From Kalaharituber pfeilii (lineage: Eukaryota > Ascomycota > Pezizomycetes > Pezizales > Pezizaceae), in assembly GCA_015179045.1 (NCBI GenBank), contig WHUZ01000007.1:62001-126000 (forward strand): a stretch of DNA of 64,000 nucleotides, read 5' to 3'. Of the stretch, positions 46,245-58,510 are shown in pieces. Both the position numbers and the translations under genes were made by a program. The notes beneath the pieces were generated by a model. The model did no database searches. It was not told the origin of the DNA and worked only from the letters and a program-made list of their open reading frames with translations. Within the stretch, counting starts at the first letter, position 1; each line of letters starts with the position of its first letter.

Positions 46245-48034
46245 TTCACAACAATAGCAGTAATACAGGCACGAGAAGCAGAAAGGTATGAACAAGAGGT
46301 TTGATGGCATCATTATAGGCATACAAAAAAGAGATGCGTACATATTTGGCGTGGTTATTTTGAAATGAAAGTTTGCTTGGTACTAGACCTGGGGAGGGTG
46401 ACGTTATTACAGAATTACCGATATCATCATCATCTGCGTTTCTTTGAAAATTTTTTTTTTTCTTTTTTTTATTTCTTATATTTCTTTTGTGTTTCCTTTG
46501 TTTTGATTTTTTGTCATCTTTTCTACAGCAGGTGGCGGTATATCCTTTTTTTTTTTCCCCTTGCAAGCTTACTTTTGGATCCTCCATATCTGTGTGTGTG
46601 TACCATTAGGGTTGTAGTAGTAGGCGTTGGTCATTAGATGAGAAGGACCCATTTATCACCCGTTAGGACACCGTCCTAAAGGCTAATCCCCAAATATCCC
46701 CCCTCCCCGCGATTCCTTAATTTCCTGTCTGCTTTCCAAATAATTTCCTTTGTTGCGCAAATCTCTCTTTTTCTTTGTTATCTCCATATCCCCATATATC
46801 CTATCCATCATCTGTGTAATATTCCTTGTTTGTTTCAAGCATCTCTTTTGTAGCCTTTTTCTCTTCTTTCTTTTGTTACATGGGAGCGGCTGTCTGCTTT
46901 ACTTATGTTGGGTGCATTTCCTTATATACTCTCTCATCTAAAACGGCACGGGTTTTTATTTTACTTTATTTTTTATTTTTATTTTTATTTTTATTTTTTT
47001 CCCTCCTCTGCTTAACTGAGAATTTCCCATGCGTGTATATGCCTATTTCCTAATTTGTTTATTATATATCTATATTATTTTTATTACCTGCTCACGAGAC
47101 TCTTTCTCAAGTATTTGGTTTTTTTTTTTCCTTTAAGAATCTATAACTCTCTGGGAGGTCTACTGCGTGTGTCACAGACATGGATTTCTAATTTTATTTT
47201 ATTCGTTTATTTATTTACGTTTTTGTTTTTGTTTTCCTTTCTATAGGATCTTGTCACGGTTCATATAATCAACGTAGTAAATATAAACATACCAAGAGTT
47301 GTTTTTTTCTTTTCCTTAAGAAAGAAAGAAAGAAAGAAAAAGAAAAAAAAAATGGAAAGAGAGAAGAAGAAGACGAAAAAAAAAAAAGAAAGAAAGAAAA
47401 AAAAAAAATTGGAAAAGAGAAAAATAAAAATAAAACTAAAAATAAATAAATATGATTATGACGATGACGATGACTACAAAATATACTATAAGTTTATTTA
47501 TTTATTTATTTATTTTTTTAATATTTTTTATTTTATTTTATTTTATTATTTTTCTTTCTTTTCTGGCTTCAAAAAAACTAAGGTTTGCCAGGGGCCTTGG
47601 TAACGGTGGTGCCCCGGTGACATAGAGTGATGACGGGTTGACGAGGCGACATAGATGACTTTTTGGTGGAGGGTCTTGAATGTGGACTTTCATCCATGCT
47701 TATAATTCATGGTTGTTATGGTTATTTGAGTGGGCCCGGGCTCTGATGATGGCTATTGAAAAAGTGGGTACAAATGGTCACTTCTATTTTGTCCGTTATA
47801 TTCATTACTTTTGAAGTGGGGAACTCGGTCGCATTGTTAAATGTACTTCCTCCTCATTACAGTTTAATTGGTATGTAGCTTAACTACTGGGTAAGTTAAT
47901 ATGTAAGTAGCCTAAGTATATGTATATAAAATATAACGAAATATAATAACTCTACAAAATAACGAATTGTATTTTTACAACCCGCAAAAGCTGCAGGTGA
48001 TTTTATTTAATTTTTTCTTTTTTTTTGGCCACAT
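46245..48034. other. AT-rich low-complexity spacer
   Basis: Between the bZIP and EVE genes, which converge, lies 1.8 kb dominated by T-rich tracts, TTTTA repeats (about 46965-47000), AAAG repeats (47320-47410) and TTTA repeats (47490-47550). No gene is seen. Confidence 0.6.
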
Positions 48035-48594
48035 TTACGCTTCCTTGCTATTCTCCAATTCTAGAATAAACTCCCACTCGGGCTGCTTCACCTGCGAGAC
48101 ACTCAGCCTGCTCATTCTGATCAACTGCATATTTTCGAGGGGTCCCCCTGGGTGTGGCCGTGAGACTTAAGCTCGGCAAGCCCTATCGGGCGCGCGAGCT
48201 TGCGAACGAAGCGCACCTTTACAAGGTACCATTTCGGGTTCTGGCGTGACGATTTGGGATCGTAATATGGCTCATTCGGATTAAAGGCCGTTTCTGGGAT
48301 TTTAGCGATGACGAATATTGCGGTTGCGATTTTGTAATTGGTGGTGGTGACGGGAGTGATGAGTTGTTCCGGGGAAGGGGAGGGGGAGGGGGGGGAGGGT
48401 GGAGGGGGTGTTACCATCAATGCTTGCCTCTTCGGCTATCTCCATTATCCCGACAATGCCTGGTTGCTGTGCTTTCCCGTGAGTCAAATGACAAGGTACC
48501 TGGGTTGGGAAAAAGAGAATCAACACGATGGTGAGAAAGCTAAAGAAGCGAGAAAGACATGATTGGAGGAAGGGAATAAAATGAAAAAAAAGTC

Positions 48595-48628
<34 letters not shown>

Positions 48629-49393
48629 TCAATTGGAATGCGAAATTAAAAAATAGGCTTGGAAAAATAAAGAATTTGAACACCAAAACTTGCACGAGAT
48701 CAAACGTTGGCTAGGAAAAACGCTCTAATCACGGTTAAAATACAGTCCTGTATTTTCTTTAATTTTTTTTTTCTTTTCTTTATACCAATTCTTTATCTTT
48801 ACTCTTTTTACTGCTTCTTCACTTGTGATGTTACTGTGACATACCTTGCAATTGCTATGGTAGAAGAACGCCAAGTCGCCTTTCTTCATAGCCCTGAGAT
48901 TATTCCGGGCTGCATAGTTTCTCACGCCATCCCATGCTGCAGGCTCATTGCAAGCTGCCAGATCATCAATGCTGAACTTAACGTCCTTGCCCTTTTCGAT
49001 GCGGGATTCTGGCTCGGCTTTCATCAGCCAGTAAGAGGGGTTATATCCGGATGATTGTGATGACGACGATGATGATGGTGATGATAATGATGATGATGAT
49101 GATGATGATGCTTGTTGCAGCGAGCTGAAGTGAACGTTGGCGTTGTCGGGTGCACTTGCGTTGTTGCTGCCAGGGATTGAGAGATCACGCTGCGCCGTCG
49201 TATGTACGTGTACAATTGGTGATACTTGTTCGGGATGAGTTTCGTCCGTTGAGGTGATGCTGGTGGCTGTAGCTGCCTGTTTGGTGCGGAACGCTGGGGA
49301 TGCTGCTTTGGCGGGCCTAGCCCTCAGTTGTCGATCAGTGCGAGGCGGGGATTGCGTTGACAGCTTTTGTCGCACTCGCCGTTGCGCTGGCAT
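48035..49393 (-). CDS. EVE-domain protein (THYN1-like), three exons, apparent 1-nt frameshift
   Basis: The minus-strand exons are 49393-48845, 48466-48415 and 48293-48035 (860 nt; 286 aa if one base is restored). The EVE domain starts near residue 120: YWLMKAEPESRIEKGKDV, FSIDDLAAC, WDGVRNYAARNNLRAMKKGD, FYHSNCKQPGIVGIMEIA, FNPNEPYYDP, WYLVKVRFVRKL and finally MSRLSVSQVKQPEWEFILEL. EVE domains are PUA-like folds thought to read modified bases in DNA or RNA. The first 119 residues are disordered, with a basic start and a serine run. The frame changes by one base in a run of five C (plus strand 48144-48148): read straight, the protein ends ...HTQGDPSKICS at a premature stop, while the other frame continues ENMQLIRMSRLSV to a normal end. 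The first intron is 378 nt and contains 29 consecutive A. Confidence 0.88.
49047..49111. repeat. Trinucleotide (GAT/ATC) microsatellite inside the EVE gene first exon
   Basis: Imperfect GAT repeats on the plus strand encode, on the minus strand, a serine run (S7-LSSP-S6) just before the EVE domain. Confidence 0.85.
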
Positions 49394-52300
49394 TGCGATT
49401 GCTAGGGGGAGGCAGTGGGCGCGGGGGGTGATTGCTACTGCGTACGGCAGTCTGTTGTCGTGATGTGTGCACTTGGTCGCAGCGGGCAGGCCTTTGGGGG
49501 GGAGGGGGGTGCAGACTTGCGAGGACGGCAGCAACTGGCAGGCGGAGAACAAGATGCTGCACACAGCCGGGGGAGGGGTGGCGGGGGATGTGAGGTGGCT
49601 GTCGAAGGTGCGCGCAGCTGCTGGCGATGCGGGGCGACGCGCGCACCAGATTGGGGTAGCGAGACGCGCTGGGCAAACATGCGGCAGCGGTGGCACCAGG
49701 AGAGAGCATGCGCAGCATCAGCATTAGCATCAGCATCAGCACACCGCAGCGACAGGCGAACGCATGGTATCCAATCGCTGGGGGGCGGCCGATCTGCGCC
49801 GGGCGTGGGCGGCGCCGCTGGATAAGGTTTGGGCATCCTGGAACCCTCACGCGTCACGTGCCGGCCGGCCTCACACTTGCGACGGGGGCCGCGCACAGCG
49901 CGGGTACGGCTGCCTCAACAGCACGGGCGCGGGCGCGGGGGCATCTGCCAGCGAGGGAGGGAGTCAGCAGCTGTGCAGTAGAGTACTGCCCACACTACGC
50001 ACTGCACTGTACACGGCACCATCTCGCACCCTCGCGCTGCGCGCTAGCTCTCCCCGCCCCAGGGCCCCTCCCTCCCGGCCCAGGGCAAATGGATCCAAGT
50101 CCGGCTACGGTCGAGACTCCCTAGCCCCTTGGGAACCCCCTCCTCCCCCGCTGCCCAAGTACGACATTCCTGACAAGCTTAAACAGAGGCACTGCAAGTA
50201 CAACGTCCTCTCAACGCGCTCTAGCCGGGCCCAAAGTGGATGCTCCCGGCGCATAGCGTCGTCTGGCATCTGTGCAGCTGCCCAAGAGCTCAAACTGGTG
50301 CTCTAGTGTGATGACCTCCCCATCCCCCTCCGGAGCCTTTTACCACTTTCTGGGGATTTCGCAAGTTTGCCTGAATACGCGATTGCCCAACCCGCTGCTA
50401 ATGGGAAAGCCCAGTACCAGTGGTAAGGTTATCAAGGTACACGAGAAACTGCTTGTGTTGCGCTGGCAGCATCCGCTTCCCCCCTCCCCCCTCAAGTTGA
50501 CTGTTTTCTCACCACACTGGCAGCTATGGAGTGCACCAGATCGCCCAGTGTGTAATTGTGAGACTGTGTGTGTGCTAGTGCGGTTATGTACTTCTTGAAA
50601 CGGCGTGCATCTCATGATACGAAGGGGCAGCACCATTGATAGCGGCCATTGCATCGTGGCTTCGTCCTCGTAGTCTGCTCTGCCCGCTGACAGTTCATGC
50701 CCCAAATTCGCTAGCCCATCAGCATGTTCAAATGATGATCAGCCTCGACTGGATGCTGCGTGAACTAGACAGCATTGCTGTAGTTGGTCAATGATGAGCT
50801 CTTTGCAGCAAGCCACATTGCAGGTATTGATCAGTGATGTATGTCATCATGTAGATACTGGTACCAGATGGCAGATGCCACACTGTTTTGCTTTCGCAGC
50901 AACCAAAGCACAGCTCTTTTCTAACACGCCAAACCCAGATCCCAGTCAGCACCCCGCCTGACTCTACCAGTTGCGTTTTGGACTTGATTCTCTGAACCTT
51001 CCATTCCAATTTGAGCTGTTCCACCTTCCCCGCTCCTGGTCCCAATTGTCAAAAACAACCATAAAATTAACCCGCGGCCAGGGAAACATTTCCAGACTAC
51101 TACAAACAGGGAGCTGATGCCAACTAAACTGATCCAGTAGCACGGATAACAAGGAAGTAATGACAATTGAGCACGTACCCAAGATATAAGGCGATCAGAA
51201 GGCTGGTCTGATTAGGATTGCTCCTTCGTTAAGCAATGCTAACGCAACAAAGCATGCACGCCGCAGCAAAAACTCAAGTGTGGAGGGGACTTGAGAAAAA
51301 ATTGCGGAATAAAAAGTGGGGGAGGTATCATAGCTAGATATTCTGGGTGATGTGTGTGCGCGAGTGGTGTGGATGTGTTGTTGGCAAGGGAGTTTTTTAG
51401 ACTGTCTCTGATGATGATGCGGATGAGTATTCGGAACCGTGCTTGGTTGTGTCCGGGATTTTTTGTAATTCGCTGGACACGCCACGCCGAAAAATCACGG
51501 GAGCTGGCGTCAATCGGTGAGTGAATAAACCAATTGCAGCTGGGCCCTGTCCATGAGTGAGAAGCTCCGAAATGGAACACAGCTCCGGGCTGTTATTTGG
51601 ACTAGTATTTTTTCATTTTATCTTCTATCCCTCTTGTTTTCTTGCTTTTTGCCTCTCTTCCCTTCATTTCACACAGTTTTATTAGTTGTTTCGTTTGATG
51701 TTCATCAAAAACTTTCATCTTTCTAAACTCCAATTAGTGCCTTAGAACCTATGATAGCTTTTTAGATCACAATCAATAGGTTCATTTCCAATCTCTCGTA
51801 GTTGACTCGCTTATGGTTGTGGAACAATTTCAAGGGTGTGAAAAAAGCGTGATGTGAGCGAGGTAGATGATTTGTGGGCTGCCAGCAATGCTGGCGCAGA
51901 TACTGAACAAGCTGTCAACACGCTTTCACTAGGCCCCTAGCTTTGAATTCGCTGGCAATGCTGTTTGCTGCTGATGCATAATGCGTGGCAAGGCTAGACA
52001 CTACTCTTGATAAGGTACGCGCTTAGAGTATAGTCTGTCACTCGTTCAATGCCCGGCCGGATGCTTCCTCACAGAATAGAGGACGCCATCTTACATAGGT
52101 TCTCTAGTCACTTCATTTTGATCGGAGGTCAGTACAGACTAGCCTGAGGCAGGCTATATATATCAGCATTTAGAACTCACATTTTCACGCCGTACGCAAA
52201 CTAGAAGCGTTCCATAATTTCCGTATTAAAGAGTAGGAAGGCCTCAAAGATTGGCCATTGTGAAACTGGAGAATTTGATGGTGGTAATTAGTCTGGTGAG

Positions 52301-54173
52301 TAGGTGGTAATGGAGGCAAAAAGAAACAAAGCTCTGGTTAGACGTCTAGATAGTGCAAGCTCTGATTTCGGGTGACAGTTCCAACTTCGTATCGATCCAG
52401 AATACTGGAGGCTCTAAGATATAGTTCTTGAGCTGGCCTTGCCTTTCTAGAAAGCTTGAATTAGTTCTGAGATCTACAAGCAATAAGGTATTGACAAGTT
52501 AGGCCCCTGAATATTTATCCTCGATCCCGATAGCAATGGCCACTCGCCTGGCGTAGGTGTTCTATAGGAAGTAGCTCCGGGTATTTTATCGTCCAGAATT
52601 TGGCTTATTGTGAGGCAAACTTGCAGGACTTTTCTTGTATGGGATATCATTCTACAACTGATGGACTTGTTATTTGTAAGAACTTGTGAAGTACCCCTGA
52701 TGTACACTGTATAGAAAATTGCATACGTACCTGTGATTTTAAGACTGTGATCGAAAATATATGAACGCCCTCTGTATTGTCAGTGGGTTGACATGGAGCA
52801 TTGCTGCAAACCAATCACAGTATGTACTCGCGTGCATGGATTTTGTGAGAGTATACATCATGTGATGTATTCAGTGCGACAGTCAAAACAAAAATACATG
52901 TCAGTACAGTAACCCCAGCATCCTAGAATTTACTGTCCGCAACCTGCGGTGATCGACATTCGAGAAACGATTGGTCTTGGCAGCATGGCAGTAGATGCAA
53001 TCAGACTATCACGAGATCACCGGAGTACCATTCTACTTATGCATAGTGCAAACTGCTGCCTATTTAGGCTTACACTTTGCCTAGTATAAGATTCACTATT
53101 CTGATTTTGCCAAATATATTCATTGATACTATATCTCATCTATCATATCTACATCTACCATCTACTCCTTCCTTGCCTCATGAGCATCCGCTGCGAGCAA
53201 GAGGATAGGTTGATAGCTGTTGGGCGCAGCGGTGCCGTGAACATGTGGGTCTTTCTGGCGGACTGCCAAGCCTACCATAACCTCAGCCTCGGAAGCTTAG
53301 CCAACATGCTAGGCCACCTGGCCCTGCCTTGTCAACGGCGCTGAATTCCGCGCCGAAGCAGGAGATCGCAAAACGTGTGTTTGAGCATCCAAGTGCTATC
53401 ATATATAGTCTGGCTGCCCAAGTGCCTAGGGTCCTTTCGTCCTCTCAGCAACTATGCTAGTGGGGGGCAATGCCTGTCGCAATCAGCGATACGTCGCTGG
53501 ATGCTGTCGTGCAGCACCTGCCACGCTCACTCCGTTGCCTTGTTTCCACAGCTAGAGGCAGCGGGAGCGGTCTCTCTCTCCATTCCTCTCTGTGCTGCAG
53601 AGAGCGCATTTTGTAGTGCGTTGAGCGCCGGCGGAGCACGCAGTGTGAAGTGCAGGCCCGCACAAGGCTGCGCCCAAGCCAGGCAAGGCCCCTCGCTGCG
53701 TGCGGCATGCGTAGCACAACGCGAGGGCCGGCACCAGGTAAAGTTATCGATAAGCAGATACGCTGCGGCAGTTGGGATGCGCTAGGCTCCTGGCGCGAGG
53801 CCAAGGCCCGCGCTCAGCGTGCGCTCAGCGTGCACCCGCCTCAGGCTCCCTCCCCTCCCCTCCCCTCCCCTCCCCTCCCCACAGCGCCCCGCCCGGCAGG
53901 CAACCACCCCAACGCTGCTTCCCGCGCAGCCCCGCATTGCTCCCGCAGCGGGCCTGATCCAGCATCGCATCGACTGACTCAGCTCCAATCCCGGCGGATC
54001 TGCTTCTTAAGCCTGCAACCCCCCGACGCCGACGCTCCCGCTTCTTGCACCACCCCCCCCCCCCCCGTCACAGAGCGTTTCCCTGGCACACCTCATGCGT
54101 ACGACGTTCTCCCAACGCCCCGCCTTCCACGTCTGAATAGCCCAGCACACGAAGCAAATCCCAGAGATACCCA
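49394..54173. other. Divergent 4.8-kb spacer between EVE and RNA polymerase genes
   Basis: The flanks (49400-50250 and 53450-54150) are GC-rich and therefore open on both strands; frames there, up to 180 codons, show no family motif. The middle is AT-rich with no gene. A CTCCC tandem tract (53846-53880) and a C run near 54053-54066 precede the polymerase start. Confidence 0.45.
53846..53880. repeat. CTCCC tandem repeat in the RNA polymerase promoter
   Basis: About seven units of CTCCC lie 290-330 bp before the start codon of the RNA-dependent RNA polymerase gene. Pyrimidine tracts of this kind are common in fungal promoters. Confidence 0.8.
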
Positions 54174-57100
54174 ATGGAGCTATTCATGACCAATGTTCCT
54201 GGGGGCGTAAACGAGCGAGTAGCAAAAAGTCAGCTTCAGCAGCCTCTTAGGGCGCTGGGCATCCGAGCGTTCGATGTCTTCATTTTCAAGAAGGGTGGAA
54301 AGGGAACTCTTCTGGTACCTACCGCGGAACTGGGTCAGAGACTGCTGGCGATGTATGGAGCACCGGGCAGGCAAACAGGCAACCCTCAAGGCCCAGTCCT
54401 GAGAATAAAGGGCCAGCCTATCCGCCTGGTCCCTAGCAAGAGGCCAGCGGACAAGCATGCCGTGGAAGCAATATATAGAGCTCATAACCAAATTATCGCA
54501 GAGGAATCCAGGACTTCCTCGGAAATGACACATCAGGATAAGGAGCGACGGTTTGACGTCGAAGGAGTTGAGTGTGGTACATGGACAATAAAGGAGGAAC
54601 CGAATTGCTCGCCTTTGTTTAATTCCTATTATAAGCTCGAAAGACGAGGCAAGATGATATTTGGGCGGGATGGGGTCAGGGTAACCATATTCGACAGCGA
54701 TGGGAGTAGCTCTGAGATTGAGCCAGAAATTAACTATGTCATTTTCATCTCATATTACAGTATCGAGTCGATTATTGTTAGTAGCCATGGTCGACCACAT
54801 GCCACGTTTACGCTGAATATAGCACCAAGATTCTATCGCAACATAGAGGCAACTGGGCTCCTTGATTTAATATCTCAGTTATCACTCGACAGGTCTACCG
54901 CAATCGCATTACGCTCCAGAGTATCTTCTCTTGACCAAGAACACGCTATTTTCTCAGCATTCTGCTTCACCTACCGGTTTCATTTACAGTCGCCCGCGGC
55001 TGTGCGAAATCTGCAGCAACTTGGAAAGCATAAAGGGATTCCAGAAATAGATACTCTCCTAACAACTTATGCATTTGGTTATGATTCCTTCATTAAGGGC
55101 TTTCTATATCTCATGGGAGAGATTAATTACTATGAATTTGCAGTGGCCTTCCAGCTTACTATATTGTTGGCGAATGGAGCTTTGCCTCCACAAAACATCA
55201 TTAATCTTCTTCCAAATTTTAACTCACTTATCAACACATTTGGAAGCGCGGAAACCGCAGTCATCCTTCAGGATTTTATATCTATCATTCCTAAGCAAAA
55301 CCCACTCGATAGACGGACGGCCCACGCTGACAAGCAATTGCAAGAGAGCCTCGAAGAGTGCGTGAGGAGATATCGGAGACTCAAGTCTCAGAAATTTGGA
55401 CTGCAAAATGCTAGAGAAGACGACGGAAATCTTGCTTCGGTACGCCATGCGTATATCACACCAGCAGGATGTTATTTTGATGGTCCCAAACCAGAAACTC
55501 AAAATCGAGTTCTTCGGAAGTATTCGGATTTTCATGACTATTTTCTCCGGGTCACATTTACTGAAGAGGATGGTGACTCCCTCTCGTACGAAAGGGATGT
55601 TTCTCAAGATCTTATATACAAAAGATTCAAGAATTACATGCTAGAATCAGCTGGACAAGGAGGAAACTTAATTATTGGTGGGCGAGTATTTAGTTTCTTA
55701 GGGTTTTCAGGAGCATCGCTGCGCAACCACACCTGCTGGTTCATGGCGCCATTCAACTACAAAGGGCAATTGATTGACTCTACGGCGCTTATCGCAACGC
55801 TGGGGGACTTCAGTCATATAAGGACGCCTGGCAAATGTGCCGCTCGTATAGGGCAGGCTTTTTCTAATACCTTCAATTCAGTTTTCGTGCCACCGGAGTC
55901 AGAACAAAGAGTCCCCGATGTAGAGCGAAATGGGCGGTGTTTTAGTGATGGATGTGGGACAATCAGTACTGCGATGATGCAACGCATTTGGACGGAGGCT
56001 CCATTGATTGCTCGGTCAAAGCCATTCGTATTCCAGATTCGTTTTGCAGGTATGAGTATTTTCAAAAAGTTACAGGCCGTTGACATGCTGATAGAAGATC
56101 ATCAGGCGCAAAAGGTGTAGTGTCACTGGATACCAGACTTACTGGTGATGTTTTACGGCTAAGGCCATCGATGGTGAAATTCAACGGCTCAGACTCTCGT
56201 AATATAGAGATTTGCAGTTCGGCAAACAAACCGCTGCCTATGTTTCTCAATCGGCCTCTTATCAAGATTCTGGAAGATTTAGGCGTAGAAGCATCGACAT
56301 TCATGGAGCTGCAAGAGGAAGAAGTACGAAAACTTCGTCAAGCTTGCCGTACTCCCGCACTTGCAGCAAACTTTATGGAACGGCGAAGTATAGGAATCAA
56401 AGCACTGAAACTTCCTTGGCTTGTTAAAACTTTACATAGCTTGGGCGTTTCATTTCAGGAGGACAGTTTCCTTGGACAAGCATTTGAGCTCGCCTTGCTG
56501 ACTGCACTGAGGGACATTAAATACCGTTCACGGATTCAAATCCCCGAAGGATTTACTGTCATGGGGCTCATGGATGAAACCGGAGAGCTAGAGGAAGGGG
56601 AGATTTTCTGCCACATTGACTCCGATGGGGTGAGGAAGGTTCTCAAGGGGCAAATTGTTATAACCAGAGCTCCAGCCATGCACCCAGGAGACGTCCAGGT
56701 TTGTAGAGCTGTTGATGTTAGACCAGGCTCACCCCTCCTTGCCCTTCGAAATTGCGTTGTATTTTCTCAAAAAGGGGACCGTGATTTACCAAGCCAATTG
56801 AGCGGGGGAGATTTAGATGGAGATTTATACAATCTTATCTTCGACCCAAGGTTCAGGCCACGGATCATTTCTGCACCAGCTAACTACCCAAGAGTCACCG
56901 GTCTTGATCTAGGGAGACCTGTTACAACTGCTGATATGGTTGCGTTCTTGATTGATTTTATGCAGAACGATCGCCTTGGTTTGATCAGTCATAGGCATTT
57001 GATAATCGCAGATCAGCAGCCAGAAGGAGTATTTCATCCAGATTGCCTGAAGCTTGCCGAAATGCACTCAACGGCTGTAGATTTCCCGAAAACGGGAATA

Positions 57101-57949
57101 AAGGTGGAAATGTCAGAGCTACCAAAATGTGGGCGTGCCAGACCGGATTTCATGGCGCCTGGCCCGCATCTACTTGTGGATAGACTTGTCAATCGGTACG
57201 AGGAGGAGAGAGATGCTAGGGATGGTGAAGAGGACGGCGATGAATATGGACACCTGCCGACACGATATTATGAATCGCAGAAAATTCTAGGAAAGCTCTA
57301 TCGGGCAATTGATGAACGAGAGTTTGTCAGTGAGGTTCATTCAGAGACACGCAGGCAAAATCTTATCCTAGATGTATGGGACTACATTGTGACCTTTGTA
57401 ACGGACAAAGATTACCCATTAACGGTGCCATGGAGAGCATACAAAGAATTTGCGGAGGAGCTGAAAGAGAGCTACGAAGACGAAGTTCGGTCCATGATGC
57501 GGAACTTCTCAACAACCCCCTCGGCCGAACCCCTGAGAGAGGTAGAGGTATTCATTGGGAGTATCGTAGGAAAGGGGAAACAAAACCGGCGCGAGAAGGA
57601 TAGCTCCATGGCCATGAAGGATGAATTTGATAGGCTAGTTGAAGAGACTATCAATTGTATTCAGGGTGTTGACGACGAGGCAGGAACAGGGGATCCACTA
57701 GATACTTTAGGCAGAGGAATGGCATGCCTTTGGGAGTGTGTTAACAACGACTCAGAGCATGTGAGAAGGCATGGAGAAGAAAAATTGAGGAGCTTTGCCT
57801 GGGTTGCGGCGAGTGCAGTCCTGTCGGAGGTAAATGAGCTGCAAAAGAGGAGAAACCAACCGCAAGCAAGAAGGGCTATGCGTACCAGAACTGGGTTACC
57901 TGCCCCAACAAGTTTTCCTGAGGTAGGGCGGTTTGGAGGGTACAACTGA
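54174..57949 (+). CDS. RNA-dependent RNA polymerase of RNA silencing (SAD-1/Rdp1 type), two exons
   Basis: The spliced CDS is 54174-56049 and 56106-57949 (3720 nt, 1239 aa). The 56-nt intron (GTATGAG...ATCATCAG) restores FAGAKGVVSLDTRL, a conserved block of eukaryotic RdRPs; without it the frame stops at once. Other blocks: FLGFSGASLRNHTCWF, AARIGQAFSNTF, LRPSMVKF, and the catalytic loop SGGDLDGDLYN with DxDGD at residues 861-865. The N-terminus (MELFMTNVPGGVNERVAKSQL...AFDVFIFKKGGKGTLLV) looks like an RRM, as in SAD-1/Rdp1-type enzymes and unlike QDE-1. The enzyme makes double-stranded RNA for Dicer in quelling, meiotic silencing or heterochromatin. It converges on the mS26 gene. This is a host gene, not a viral polymerase: the DLDGD catalytic centre and introns are typical of cellular RdRPs. 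Confidence 0.96.
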
Positions 57950-58510
57950 AAATGATAGTAATAGCGCGATGTGGGCAAGGTTGCCATCGGGGCTGTTTGA
58001 GTATTTTTGTTTTATTTCATATTTGTCCATTTATTCGTTTCTTTATTGTCTCTTTTATTTTTGGGGTGATCGGTAGTGCTTGAGATGGGTTTCTTCTGCG
58101 GAACGGGAATAGTTTACTTTGGATATGGAATTACTCTTCCTATTGTCTGGACCGGTCTATCGTTGCTTTGTCCTGTTTCCTCTGCGTTTCCATTGGGCTT
58201 GCCTTATGTATACTGGTACTCTGGAAGTATTGGCTAGGAGAATGCTGGCGAGAGTTGCATAGGGACTTCAATATCACCCGGGGTTGTCACATTATTCTCA
58301 AGCGAAAGGCATTTCCGTTTTTTTTTTTAAAAAAAGGTCAACTAAACTTGAGTTCCTATGTACATTCATGAATATGCAGCTAATTGAGTATTTCCTAATG
58401 TACTGTCCGCCTATGGCAGAATATTGCAACTTCTTTATATTAGCCCTCCGCAACCTCCGATGGTATTCGCTTGGACAAGGTTTTCCGTTACATTCATTCG
58501 CATCAACCTT
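57950..58510. other. Convergent 3' region
   Basis: The region holds the 3' UTRs of the RNA polymerase and mS26 genes. A T9-A7 palindromic tract near 58319-58337 could assist transcript ending from either side. No gene is seen. Confidence 0.4.

Noticed and set aside
49335..50306. Several 130-180 codon frames upstream of the EVE gene
   Set aside because: Same GC-rich artefact; the frame upstream of the chosen EVE start (to 49696) lacks family support and was excluded.
53650..54189. 179-codon frame overlapping the RNA polymerase start
   Set aside because: Runs through the CTCCC repeat and C runs of the promoter; no motif.
56050..56120. RNA polymerase as two separate genes
   Set aside because: A 56-nt GT..AG intron joins the frames and restores the conserved FAGAKGVVSLD block.
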